Source: Oscillospiraceae bacterium (GTDB lineage Bacteria; Bacillota; Clostridia; Oscillospirales; Oscillospiraceae). Taken from it: a stretch of 43,997 nucleotides of DNA. The notes below the pieces were generated by a model. That model was not told the origin of the DNA. It worked only from the letters and a program-made list of their open reading frames with translations, and searched no databases. The position numbers were made by a program, and so were the translations under genes. The stretch's first letter is position 1. Each line of letters begins with the position of its first letter. This document shows, piece by piece, positions 1 to 7,900 of the stretch. Where the stretch lies: assembly GCA_015067725.1 (NCBI GenBank), contig SVLX01000018.1:1-43997 (forward strand), read 5' to 3'.

Positions 1-773
1 ATGGGGCGGACACCATTGGCTCTCAGCCGCTGACGCAGCCACTTGGGGGAGGGAGCAATGCGGACATTCGCCACCATCCGGGCAGTATAACGGCTGCACA
101 GGTCATCGGCGGGGACTTCCACATCCAGCTTCTCAAAGATAGAGCCGGCGGTCTCACAGCCCTTGACCACGGGCTCATGGTGACGCATGGGCTGATTGAA
201 GGCGGCGGCGGCTTCACGGGCCAAGCCAATGATGGAGAAGCAGTCGGGACGGTTGTTGGTGATTTCGAAGTCGACGATGGTATCATCGTTGCCAATGACG
301 AGGTTAATGTCGTCACCGGGCTTGAAGCCTTCATCGGGGAGAATCCAGATGCCGTCTTCAATGGCTTCGGGGCAGTCGCCCAGAGTCAGACCCAGCTCCT
401 TGATGGAGCAGAGCATACCATTGGACTTTTCGCCACGGAGCTTACCCTTGGTGATGTGAATGCCGCCGGGAAGCCAGGAATTGTGCAATGCGGCGGGGAC
501 CAAATCGCCCTCATGGACATTCTGGGCACCGGTGACGATCTGCACCGGCTCATCCTGACCCACGTCCATCTGGCAAATCCACATATGGTCAGAGTTGGGG
601 TGGCGCACCATGGAGATGACCCGGGCAACGACCACGTTACGAATCTCGGCATCCATCCGCTCATAGGTTTCCACCTTCTGACCGGCAATGGTCATGGTGT
701 CCACAAATTCCTTATCGGATACATGGGAAAGGTCTACAAACTCCTCATGGAGCCATTTTCTGTTCAGTTTCAT
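1..773 (-). CDS. pheT: Phenylalanine-tRNA ligase beta subunit, partial (3' end outside window)
   Basis: Beta subunit of the heterotetrameric enzyme that charges tRNA-Phe in the cytoplasm. The visible 257 residues hold the N-terminal fold, then a tRNA-binding (EMAP-like) domain at about residues 40-150 with the NSDHMWICQMDVG stretch and the family motif GMLCSIKELGLT, then the start of the B3/B4 editing region (TNNRPDCFSIIGLAREA). The frame stays open to base 1, so roughly two thirds of a normal ~800-residue PheT lies beyond the left edge. The start ATG at 771-773 has an AAGGAGGT ribosome site at 782-789 that overlaps the pheS stop codon, so the two subunits are probably translationally coupled. 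Cut off by the window edge, not truncated in nature as far as can be seen. Confidence 0.95.
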   Translation of the reverse strand, partial: MKLNRKWLHEEFVDLSHVSDKEFVDTMTIAGQKVETYERMDAEIRNVVVARVISMVRHPNSDHMWICQMDVGQDEPVQIVTGAQNVHEGDLVPAALHNSWLPGGIHITKGKLRGEKSNGMLCSIKELGLTLGDCPEAIEDGIWILPDEGFKPGDDINLVIGNDDTIVDFEITNNRPDCFSIIGLAREAAAAFNQPMRHHEPVVKGCETAGSIFEKLDVEVPADDLCSRYTARMVANVRIAPSPKWLRQRLRANGVRP

Positions 774-787
774 TGGGTCACACCTCC

Positions 788-1831
788 TTAGAATTGGTCC
801 AGGAACCGCACATCATTGTCGAAAATGAGGCGCAGGTCATTGATGCGCATCTGCCGCATGGCCATACGTTCCAGACCCATACCGAAAGCGAAGCCGGAAT
901 ACTTCTCCGGGTCAATGCCGCAACCGGACAGAACCTCAGGATGGACCATACCGGCACCCAGCAGTTCAATCCAGCCCTCGCCGTGGCAGGTGGAGCAGAC
1001 CTGACCGTCTACCTCACCGGTGCCGCCGCACTTGTGGCACTGCATATCCATTTCGCAACTGGGCTCGGTGAAGGGAAAGTGATGGGGACGGAAGCGCATG
1101 ACCGCATCCTCGCCATAGAGCTGGCGCATAAGGGTCTCCAGAGCGCCCTTCAGGTCGCCCATGGTGATGCCCTCATCCACCACCAGACCCTCAATCTGGT
1201 GGAACATGGGGGAGTGGGTGGCGTCCACTTCGTCCTTGCGGTAGACCCGGCCGGGGGCAATGATGCGGATGGGGGGCTGCATCTTCTCCATGGTACGAAT
1301 CTGCATGGGGCTGGTCTGGGTACGCAGGAGGATGGAGTCGTCATCGGTGAAATAGAAGGTGTCGCTGCGGTCACGGGAGGGGTGGCCCTCCTGAATGTTG
1401 AGCCTGGTGAAGTTATAAGCGGCCAGCTCCACCTCAGGACCGTCTACCACGGTATAGCCCATGGAGACGAACATCTCCTTAATGGCCTCCAGAACCTGAT
1501 TCATGGGATGCTGATGCCCCAGCTCCACCGGCTCACCGGGGATGGTCACATCGACGGCTTCAGCGGCCAGCTTTTCCTCCAGAACGGCGGCATTGATGGC
1601 CAGCTTACGAGCCTCCAGCTTTTCCTCGATGTCGGCACGGACGGAGTTGGCCAACTGACCCATAATGGGCCGCTCCTCGGCGCTGAGTTTGCCCATCTGC
1701 TTCAGGACGGCGGTGATTTCACCCTTCTTGCCCAGAAGTTTCACGCGCAGTTCTTCCAGAGCAGCGGGGGTAGCAGCCTCGTCCAGAGCGGCAAGCGCCC
1801 GCAGACGGATCTCTTCCAATTGCTGTTTCAT
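788..1831 (-). CDS. pheS: Phenylalanine-tRNA ligase alpha subunit
   Basis: Catalytic alpha subunit, 347 residues, normal for the family. An N-terminal coiled coil (about 1-85) for tRNA binding is followed by the class II synthetase core: motif 2 region RVYRKDEVDATHSPMFHQIEG and motif 3 region FAFGMGLERMAMRQM near the C-terminus. A four-cysteine zinc-like insert (CHKCGGTGEVDGQVCSTCHG) lies before motif 3, as in many Clostridia. The frame is open upstream to 2203, but the ATG at 1829-1831 is chosen because AAGGAG lies at 1841-1846 and the upstream part is T-box leader and repeats. First gene of the pheS-pheT operon, 14 bases before the pheT start. Confidence 0.97.
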   Translation of the reverse strand: MKQQLEEIRLRALAALDEAATPAALEELRVKLLGKKGEITAVLKQMGKLSAEERPIMGQLANSVRADIEEKLEARKLAINAAVLEEKLAAEAVDVTIPGEPVELGHQHPMNQVLEAIKEMFVSMGYTVVDGPEVELAAYNFTRLNIQEGHPSRDRSDTFYFTDDDSILLRTQTSPMQIRTMEKMQPPIRIIAPGRVYRKDEVDATHSPMFHQIEGLVVDEGITMGDLKGALETLMRQLYGEDAVMRFRPHHFPFTEPSCEMDMQCHKCGGTGEVDGQVCSTCHGEGWIELLGAGMVHPEVLSGCGIDPEKYSGFAFGMGLERMAMRQMRINDLRLIFDNDVRFLDQF

Positions 1832-1879
1832 GGGTTGATTCTCCTTTTGATGTTGTTGACGATGGATGAAAGGTAAGTG

Positions 1880-2062
1880 CGCCCCTCTCTTTATTTGGCG
1901 CAGCCGCCAATGGCTCTCCCTATGGGAGAGCTGTCGCCGCAGGCGACTGAGAGGGCAAAAATGGTGGATAATACCGATTCCTGTTGATTGAAGCGCTCTG
2001 CCGCCCCTCTCCCTTCGGCCACCTTTCCCAAAGGGAGAGGCAAGAAGCCCCTGCGGGGGCAT
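1880..2062. repeat. Two palindromic intergenic repeat units (CTCTCCC/GGGAGAG type)
   Basis: Unit 1: stem GCTCTCCC/GGGAGAGC at 1913-1931 followed directly by GTCGCC/GGCGAC at 1933-1947. Unit 2: CTCTCCCTT (2007-2015) paired with AAGGGAGAG (2031-2039), then GCCCC/GGGGC at 2047-2060. Both are flanked by GCGCC or CCGCC runs. Short paired-hairpin repeats of this look are scattered between genes in many Oscillospiraceae; that comparison is from memory. They lie in the transcribed part of the pheST mRNA, between the leader terminator and pheS. No coding potential was seen in this stretch. Confidence 0.6.
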
Positions 2063-2123
2063 GGAGGAGTCTTTGCAGGGAACGGTCGGGCGTGTTTGCC
2101 ACAAGAGAACTGATATCGTTGGC

Positions 2124-2160
2124 AAAAGAAAAAGCCCCCCGTCCACCACAACTGGGGACG
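2124..2160 (-). terminator. T-box conditional terminator
   Basis: On the minus strand CGTCC-CCA-GTTG-TGG-T-GGACG forms a hairpin followed by GGGGGC and a T-rich tract. It is the alternative fold to the T-box antiterminator at 2176-2189. It ends about 290 bases before pheS, an unusually long gap that the two repeat units fill. Confidence 0.75.
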
Positions 2161-2395
2161 AAAGACCAAAATCCTCCGCGGTACCACCCGCAATTCGCCA
2201 CAAGGCGCACTTTTTGGCGCAAAAGCACCATTTGACCCATAACGGCGGTCACACCGGCGCACCCTACTGCTTTTTCAGGCGGCGGCTCCCGGGGGAAGGC
2301 CCAAAGTCAGCGCAATGAGCGGATTACACCAGCCCGCTCTCTCTGAAAATGCGCAAATTGACATCAGACAGCCCGTTCTCAGCCTTTGCAATATC
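2124..2395 (-). ncRNA. T-box leader (tRNA-Phe sensing) of pheST
   Basis: Read on the minus strand, the conserved T-box core GGGTGGTACCGCGG lies at 2176-2189. Further upstream is the stem I signature AGAGAGCGGGCTGGTG, and a specifier region with the Phe codon TTC at 2295-2297 followed by CGGGAGCCGCC. Downstream of the T-box core is a terminator hairpin (stem CGTCC/GGACG, 2140-2160) with a T-rich tail at 2124-2133. Uncharged tRNA-Phe is expected to pair its anticodon with TTC and its CCA end with the T-box bulge, which favours antitermination and pheST expression. Core motif and gene context agree well; the exact stem I borders are approximate. Confidence 0.9.
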
Positions 2396-2401
2396 TCTGT
2401 G

Positions 2402-2430
2402 ATTGTAACATATGTTGAGGGGATTTGCAA
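2402..2430 (-). promoter_or_regulatory. Promoter of the pheST T-box operon
   Basis: Minus strand: -35 TTGCAA (2425-2430), spacer of exactly 17, -10 TACAAT (2402-2407). Transcription would start near 2395, just ahead of the T-box stem I. Confidence 0.8.
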
Positions 2431-2513
2431 GGGGGAATTTTGGGAAATTGGGGATAAGAAGGGGGCGGGGGAGCGGGGTGTTGAGAGAATGTCGAAAATG
2501 ATGGGATTTGGTA

Positions 2514-2542
2514 TTGCAATAGATGAAATAATTTGGTAGAAT
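2514..2542 (+). promoter_or_regulatory. Promoter of the abiH-like gene
   Basis: -35 TTGCAA (2514-2519), 17-base spacer, -10 TAGAAT (2537-2542). Start would be near 2549, giving a leader of about 98 bases. It is divergent from the pheST promoter. Confidence 0.7.
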
Positions 2543-2646
2543 GGAGGTGAAGACGAAAGAATTCTGCCGACAGTTGGATGCGAATCTGTTTGATAAGTAC
2601 AATCTCAAAAATAACAAATGCTTGATGCCCGAGGTGAGATAGAAAC

Positions 2647-3717
2647 ATGGCGAAACTTTTTGAAAACAATTCCACACGATTGTCGTCACCTGTCACCTTT
2701 ATCATTGGAAACGGATTCGACATCGGTTTGGGCATGAAGACGAGATATAGCGATATATACGATGGATATGTCAAAACTCTAAGTGTTTCAGCCGTTATTC
2801 AGAAATTCAAAGAGGATTTATCAAAACGAACCCGGTACGATAAATGGTCTGACTTTGAAATGGGCATGGCCGAATATGCAAAGACCTTAGCCACGGAAGA
2901 TGATCTTGTGGCATGTGTTAGAGATTTCAAGGGATATATGGTTCAGCACCTGAGAGCAGAAAATCAGAGATTGACGGATTTAATTCGGGATAAGGTTTAT
3001 GCTGAACACTTAGTTCGAGAATTAGACCGATCTTTTGATCGTTTCCATGAAGGCTTTGTACCCAATATCACTACACAGCTTGTGCAGCTGATTGGTGGTC
3101 CTTTTCCGGAGCATAATGTGATTACATTCAACTATACAAGCGTTCTGGAAGAACTGTATGCAATCAAAGCATGGAAACAGAAAATTACGGAGAAAGCCCC
3201 GCTACATATCCATGGTTCTTTGGATAGGGATGTTGTTCTCGGTGTTGATAACCTTGACCAGTTACAGAATACAGCATATAGCATCTCAAGAAAGGGAAAG
3301 CGGGCATTCGTCAAAACACTTTTTAATGAGCAGTATGATGCTGCAAGGGTGTCAGCTGCCCAAAAGATGATTTCCGAAAGTATGATTATATGTACATACG
3401 GATTTTCTTTAGGCGAATCTGATAAAACTTGGGTCAATATGATTGTCGATTGGCTACAAAGCGATTCTTCCCACAATCTGGTGGTATTTCAGCATGACGA
3501 AACGGAATATAGCCAGTACAATTTCGATGAACTTATGGATATTGAGGATGCAAAAAAAGAAAGATTGATGACGAAACTTGGAATTAAAGATGAAGCTGTG
3601 TTTGAGCAAATTCATATACCAGTTGGATTCGATATTTTTAATTTCAAGTTTGTAAAAGTTGTAGAAGAGAAGCTTAACAATCCGCCCTTCAACATATTTG
3701 AAACCATCGGCAGATAA
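2647..3717 (+). CDS. abiH: AbiH-type abortive infection protein
   Basis: A 356-residue protein with the AbiH family look. The N-terminal FIIGNGFDIGLGMKTRYSDIY block (about 19-39) is a nucleotide-binding-like glycine loop. A central VITFNYTSVLEEL leads into LHIHGSLDRDVVLGVD, and a late ICTYGFSLGESD resembles the GxSxGxxD segment of the family. AbiH proteins stop phage growth, usually with death of the infected cell; their biochemical target is not settled. Length is close to the lactococcal AbiH (about 350). No signal or membrane segment was seen. GAGGTGAG at 2631-2638 sets the ATG. The gene is clearly AT-richer than its neighbours, stands alone with its own promoter and terminator, and faces away from pheST, all of which fit horizontal gain. 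Confidence 0.85.
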   Translation: MAKLFENNSTRLSSPVTFIIGNGFDIGLGMKTRYSDIYDGYVKTLSVSAVIQKFKEDLSKRTRYDKWSDFEMGMAEYAKTLATEDDLVACVRDFKGYMVQHLRAENQRLTDLIRDKVYAEHLVRELDRSFDRFHEGFVPNITTQLVQLIGGPFPEHNVITFNYTSVLEELYAIKAWKQKITEKAPLHIHGSLDRDVVLGVDNLDQLQNTAYSISRKGKRAFVKTLFNEQYDAARVSAAQKMISESMIICTYGFSLGESDKTWVNMIVDWLQSDSSHNLVVFQHDETEYSQYNFDELMDIEDAKKERLMTKLGIKDEAVFEQIHIPVGFDIFNFKFVKVVEEKLNNPPFNIFETIGR

Positions 3718-3739
3718 CCCCATAACCCTCCCTACCCCC

Positions 3740-3777
3740 GACCAGGGCTCAGGTTACCGCCTGTCCCTGGTCTTTTT
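3740..3777 (+). terminator. Terminator after abiH
   Basis: GACCAGGG (3740-3747) pairs with CCCTGGTC (3765-3772) and is followed by TTTTT. It sits one base from the stop codon of the convergent dehydrogenase-like gene. Confidence 0.85.
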
Positions 3778-4986
3778 CTATCCCAACCCCAGCAAATCCC
3801 CATACCCCCGCCGAATCCGCTCCATCAATCCCGGATGCAAAACCTCCCTCTCCACCTCCACCCCCCACCGACCCCACCTCCCCCCGCACCCAAAATACGC
3901 CCCATCTAGCTCCACCGCCGCCAAAAACCGCTCCCTGCGCACCATCCTCAGCACAGACACCGCCGCTGAGCTGACCCCCGGGGCAATATAGGGCTTAAAC
4001 CCCAGTTCCCGCACCCGGAGATTCATGGTTTTGGTGGCTTCAGTCAGCTTGCGGGACACTTCTTCGTCATAGTCTTCTCCCGGGGCATTGGCGCAAATCA
4101 ACCCCTCCCCATGGGGACCATAGACCCGGAGCGTCTCTCTGCTCAGACCCATTTCCCCGGCGCAAAACTTCGCCCGTGCCGCCATGACCCCCAGACCAAA
4201 GCCCAGTATCCGCTCCGGCAGTAGCCCCAGATAGTCGGGTTTCCCTTGGCTGTCTTTGTTGCTCTCCAGAAAAGCCACCCGGCAGAGTTGGTCCACCGGG
4301 TCGGAAATCTGGCAAAACAGCCCCCGGAATTGGGCATTTCGGGCTTTTCTGGCATAGTTTGCCACCAACTCCCGGTTGACCCCATACTGAAGCATCCGCA
4401 CATCCCCCGCTGACCCCAGTGGCGGTACACCCCCGGTGGCGGCAAAGAGGAACAGGTGACAGGCGAATAATTCATCCTCCCGGCAGACCCGCACCCGGGG
4501 GAAAACCCGACCGTCCGGGGAGAGAAGCTGGTTCATTTCCAGGGCATACCGTTGGCAGAGGGCTTCGTTCCGGTCGTAGATTTGGATTTCTTCAATCTCC
4601 TGCCCCAGAAGCACCAACGCCAGCAACGCCGTTGCCCCCACATCCCCCAAACCCACCAAAGTCACCCGCAGACCGGACTGGGGCAAAAGAACCGGCGTTT
4701 TCAGGGCTTCCCAGCACTGGGGGTGGTTGGAATTCAGCACCAAAGCTCCATGGCGTTCCACCAGTTGCGCCAATTCCCCGGTTACTTCCGGCGCAGGGGT
4801 CAGCCGATCTACCCCGGTTTGGTACAACTCCCCCAAATGGCGAATGGGACGGCAACAAGACCCTCTCCCCGGGTCGCCCGGACGAAGAAACACCAGCGGC
4901 GCAAAGGGGGAAGAAACCTCCACCCCCGGCACGGACTCCCCCTGGGGAGAAATCAGACAGTGAGATGCATAGACCTTATAGACCAT
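3778..4986 (-). CDS. Lactate/malate dehydrogenase-like NAD-binding protein
   Basis: A 402-residue protein with a lactate/malate dehydrogenase-like core preceded by about 105 residues not seen in ordinary ~310-residue members. The dinucleotide loop VGLGDVG lies at 111-117 with an acidic IYDRNE at the end of the next strand (136-141). QISDPVD (226-232) corresponds to the family NPVD segment, LPERILGFG (256-264) to the substrate-loop region, and VYGPHGEG (288-295) to the catalytic-histidine GEHG motif, with P in place of E. So the fold and the key histidine are kept, but the substrate cannot be read. The ATG at 4984-4986 is preferred over one 21 bases upstream because AAGGAGGT lies at 4992-4999. 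It overlaps the end of the multidomain gene by 11 bases, which implies translational coupling and a joint task. Confidence 0.7.
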   Translation of the reverse strand: MVYKVYASHCLISPQGESVPGVEVSSPFAPLVFLRPGDPGRGSCCRPIRHLGELYQTGVDRLTPAPEVTGELAQLVERHGALVLNSNHPQCWEALKTPVLLPQSGLRVTLVGLGDVGATALLALVLLGQEIEEIQIYDRNEALCQRYALEMNQLLSPDGRVFPRVRVCREDELFACHLFLFAATGGVPPLGSAGDVRMLQYGVNRELVANYARKARNAQFRGLFCQISDPVDQLCRVAFLESNKDSQGKPDYLGLLPERILGFGLGVMAARAKFCAGEMGLSRETLRVYGPHGEGLICANAPGEDYDEEVSRKLTEATKTMNLRVRELGFKPYIAPGVSSAAVSVLRMVRRERFLAAVELDGAYFGCGGRWGRWGVEVEREVLHPGLMERIRRGYGDLLGLG

Positions 4987-7900
4987 CGGTGACCTCCTTG
5001 CTGGCAATGCGTTTTAGCCATGTCAAATCATCCTCCACGCAATCCGACGGACAGAACCGCAGGTCATGGCGGAGGTTTTTCCCCCGGTGGGGCAGTCGGG
5101 GATGGTACACCGCCCCACCCATGCGCCCAATGGTCATGGCGGTGGAGAAGTGAAACAGATGTTGCTTTTCCAGTGCTTGCAGAATGTCCCGGGCATTTTC
5201 CAGTGCCACCTGCGACAGCCGGAAACCGTCTTCATCCCGGAAAAATTCCGGCCGGGCATAGGGCAAAATGGGATTGATTCCCGGATGAAGGATTCCCTCA
5301 ACCTGGCCGCCTGCAATGCTGTAGCCGCCCAAATAGGGATAAAGACTGCTCTCCCGAAGAACGAGGTGGAGATTGGGAATGTAATACAGACAATCCACCT
5401 CCCGCCCACGGGACAGCAAACTGTCCCGACCATGCCCGGAGAGAATTCCCACCAGAATCTGCCGGATATCCAGCCCCTCAGCCTGAAACATTGGGTCAAG
5501 CGCAGAGAAACGATGCCTCCGGTGGAGCAAATCATCCACCAGGATCACCGGTCGTCCGAAAGCACCCAGTGTTCGGATTTGGCTGGACAATGGGGGATAG
5601 CCGGGGGCTTGGGTGATGGTGAAATGTTGCAGGTCATGGGTATAGACCTTGTCGCTGTGGAGGGTTTTGGTGACCGTATGGGGGACAGCCTCACCGGAGA
5701 GAATTGCTCCGCAGGGTACACACATCCACTGCCCCAAAGGTGTCTCGCCGCTTTGGGCCGGATTGTACCCCTGTACCCGCCGGGAAATGGCCTGTGCCAG
5801 CAATCCCGCATCAAAGGGGAGCAGAAGATGACCGGGGCGAATCCGGTTCAGGGTGCGGTACAGGTTTTGCCGGGCTTGGCGCAGGGCCTTTTGTACCTCG
5901 GGGTCGGTATGCAGTGGCGGCTTGATGTTCTGCGCCACATCTTCAATCAGCACCAATGGAGAACTGAGATTCACCTGCAGTAGCTCCGGTTGCCCCGGTA
6001 CGGGGCAAAAACCAAGAGCCTCCAATTCTTCCCGGAGACCGTCCTCCTGCCCACAGCGGCACAGCGCCCAGCCATACTCTGCCTGCAAACTCCTTGCCAG
6101 CAGTTCCTTCACCAGAAGCCGCCGGGCATTGGGGATACTTTCTTCCAAAACAGATACGCCGTCCACCAGAAAGATTCGTCCCACAGCCTGCGCCCGCACC
6201 CAGGAAGATGCCTCAGGGGACCCCAGAGCAAAGAGCAGTTCTCCTGTCTTGACCCCATGACCGCAGACCCAACCCAGAGGAGTCGCCTGATTTTGGCGAC
6301 ACAGGCACAGGGCGGTGGCCTCCGGATGGCGGCTCATCAGGGCTGAAAGGGGAGCGGGGAGGGGGGAATTCACCTGGGTTATGGGGAGAAAGTGAATATC
6401 CCCGGTTTGAGTGGATGATTTCTGAGCAGGACTGTGGAGATACAGTCCATTGGCATAGATGAAAGATTGCACCACCGGGTCAACCATGGCGGAGATGTCC
6501 AGTGCCTGATCCACCGCCGCCCGGATGCGGGTGGAGCTGATGCCTCTGCACCAGTCCGGCGGATCAAGAATCTGAACTTTGCCCCGGAGGATGGCGGACA
6601 GTTGCGGTTTGTCTTCGCCCCGGCAGAACACCACATGGTCATACCACCGGACACTGTGGGGCACTTCGGACCCATAAGCTGAAGCATTTGCAATCACATC
6701 ACTGCCCACCACCAGCGTCACCGTTCTTCCGGGGAATTGGGCACTCATGGCAGAAAGACTCGCCGGGTCAGCCAGATTCACCGGCAGTTCATCGGGGTAG
6801 AGGTATACCTCCCACAAATCGGAGACGGACATGGCGGCGATTTTCCTCCGCAACAGTCGGGGGATGGTGCGCTTGCTCCACGAGAACTCGTCAATCGCCA
6901 AATAGACCTGATACCCCAGCCGGGAAACTGCCCGGACAATCTCCTTGTGCCCCAGAGAAAAGGGGTCAAATGTGCCGGGGAAGAACGCCACCGGTTTGGG
7001 TGCTGGGGCAGGAAAGGTCAATCCTTCCACCCGGCAGACTACCAGCAACCGGTACAGGTGGTTCAACATCGCCGCCCGGTGATAAAAGTCCGGAACTGAC
7101 CCGGCAGGCGGGGTGAGCATACAAAGCAGTTTCTTTCCCACAAGAATCAGGTCATCCCGCCTGAGCGCAAGGGGAATCTCCGGACAGCCCAAAACCTCCC
7201 GGCAGAGGACGCCCAGAGCGGCAGTGTGAATGGTGGGGTCATAGTGCGCCACACCCAGCATCAACAGCGACAGACAGCGCCGGCGGCTCTCCCGGGGCAG
7301 GCGGTCTTCCGGGGCGGAAAGGACTGCACCCAGAGTGTGCAGGGCGCTGACGGCTGCCTTTACCGCTCTGCCGCCGGAAGAGCCAATCAGGTCGCTTAAG
7401 TAGTCCAGACCCTCGCCCATTTCCTGATCCGGCATTTGACAGAGCAACCGACCCAGTACCGGCGCCACATAGTGGGAGACCTGCTCCTGTCCGGTTTCCA
7501 GCTCCCGGGTCAAATCTACCAGAAGTTCATTGCGTTGCTCGGTACTCAACAGATGGCACAACTCCAGAAGCATCTGACCGGCACATTCCCGCACCGGCAA
7601 ATGCTCGCTGACGGAGAGCAGATTGGCCAAATGGGTGGCGGTATGAAAGGCGGTGGCGGGCTCAGCCAGGGCTTTATCCCGGAGGTAGCGCAGATGCACC
7701 AGCTTTACCCGCCAGTGAACCGCGTTTTTTAAGTTTTCCAGAAACAGGCGGCTTTCCGCAATCCGGGGCAGGGAAACCGGCTGACCGCACTGTGCCAAAA
7801 GTTGATTTCTGGCATAGTGTAGGGCGAAGCTGTCTGATGTCGCCATGCCCGCCACCCCGGCAGCAATGATCTGGGCACAGCCGGGGCATTGGGCAAGCAA

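Noticed and set aside
773..1876. Long plus-strand ORF (367 codons) opposite pheS
   Set aside because: Antisense shadow of pheS; its Gly/His/Leu-rich product has no domain and there is no ribosome site.
2541..2642. 33-codon ORF directly before the abiH-like gene (ATG at 2541, TAG at 2640-2642)
   Set aside because: Its ATG lies inside the -10 element (TAGAAT, 2537-2542), so it would be upstream of the transcript start, and it has no ribosome site.
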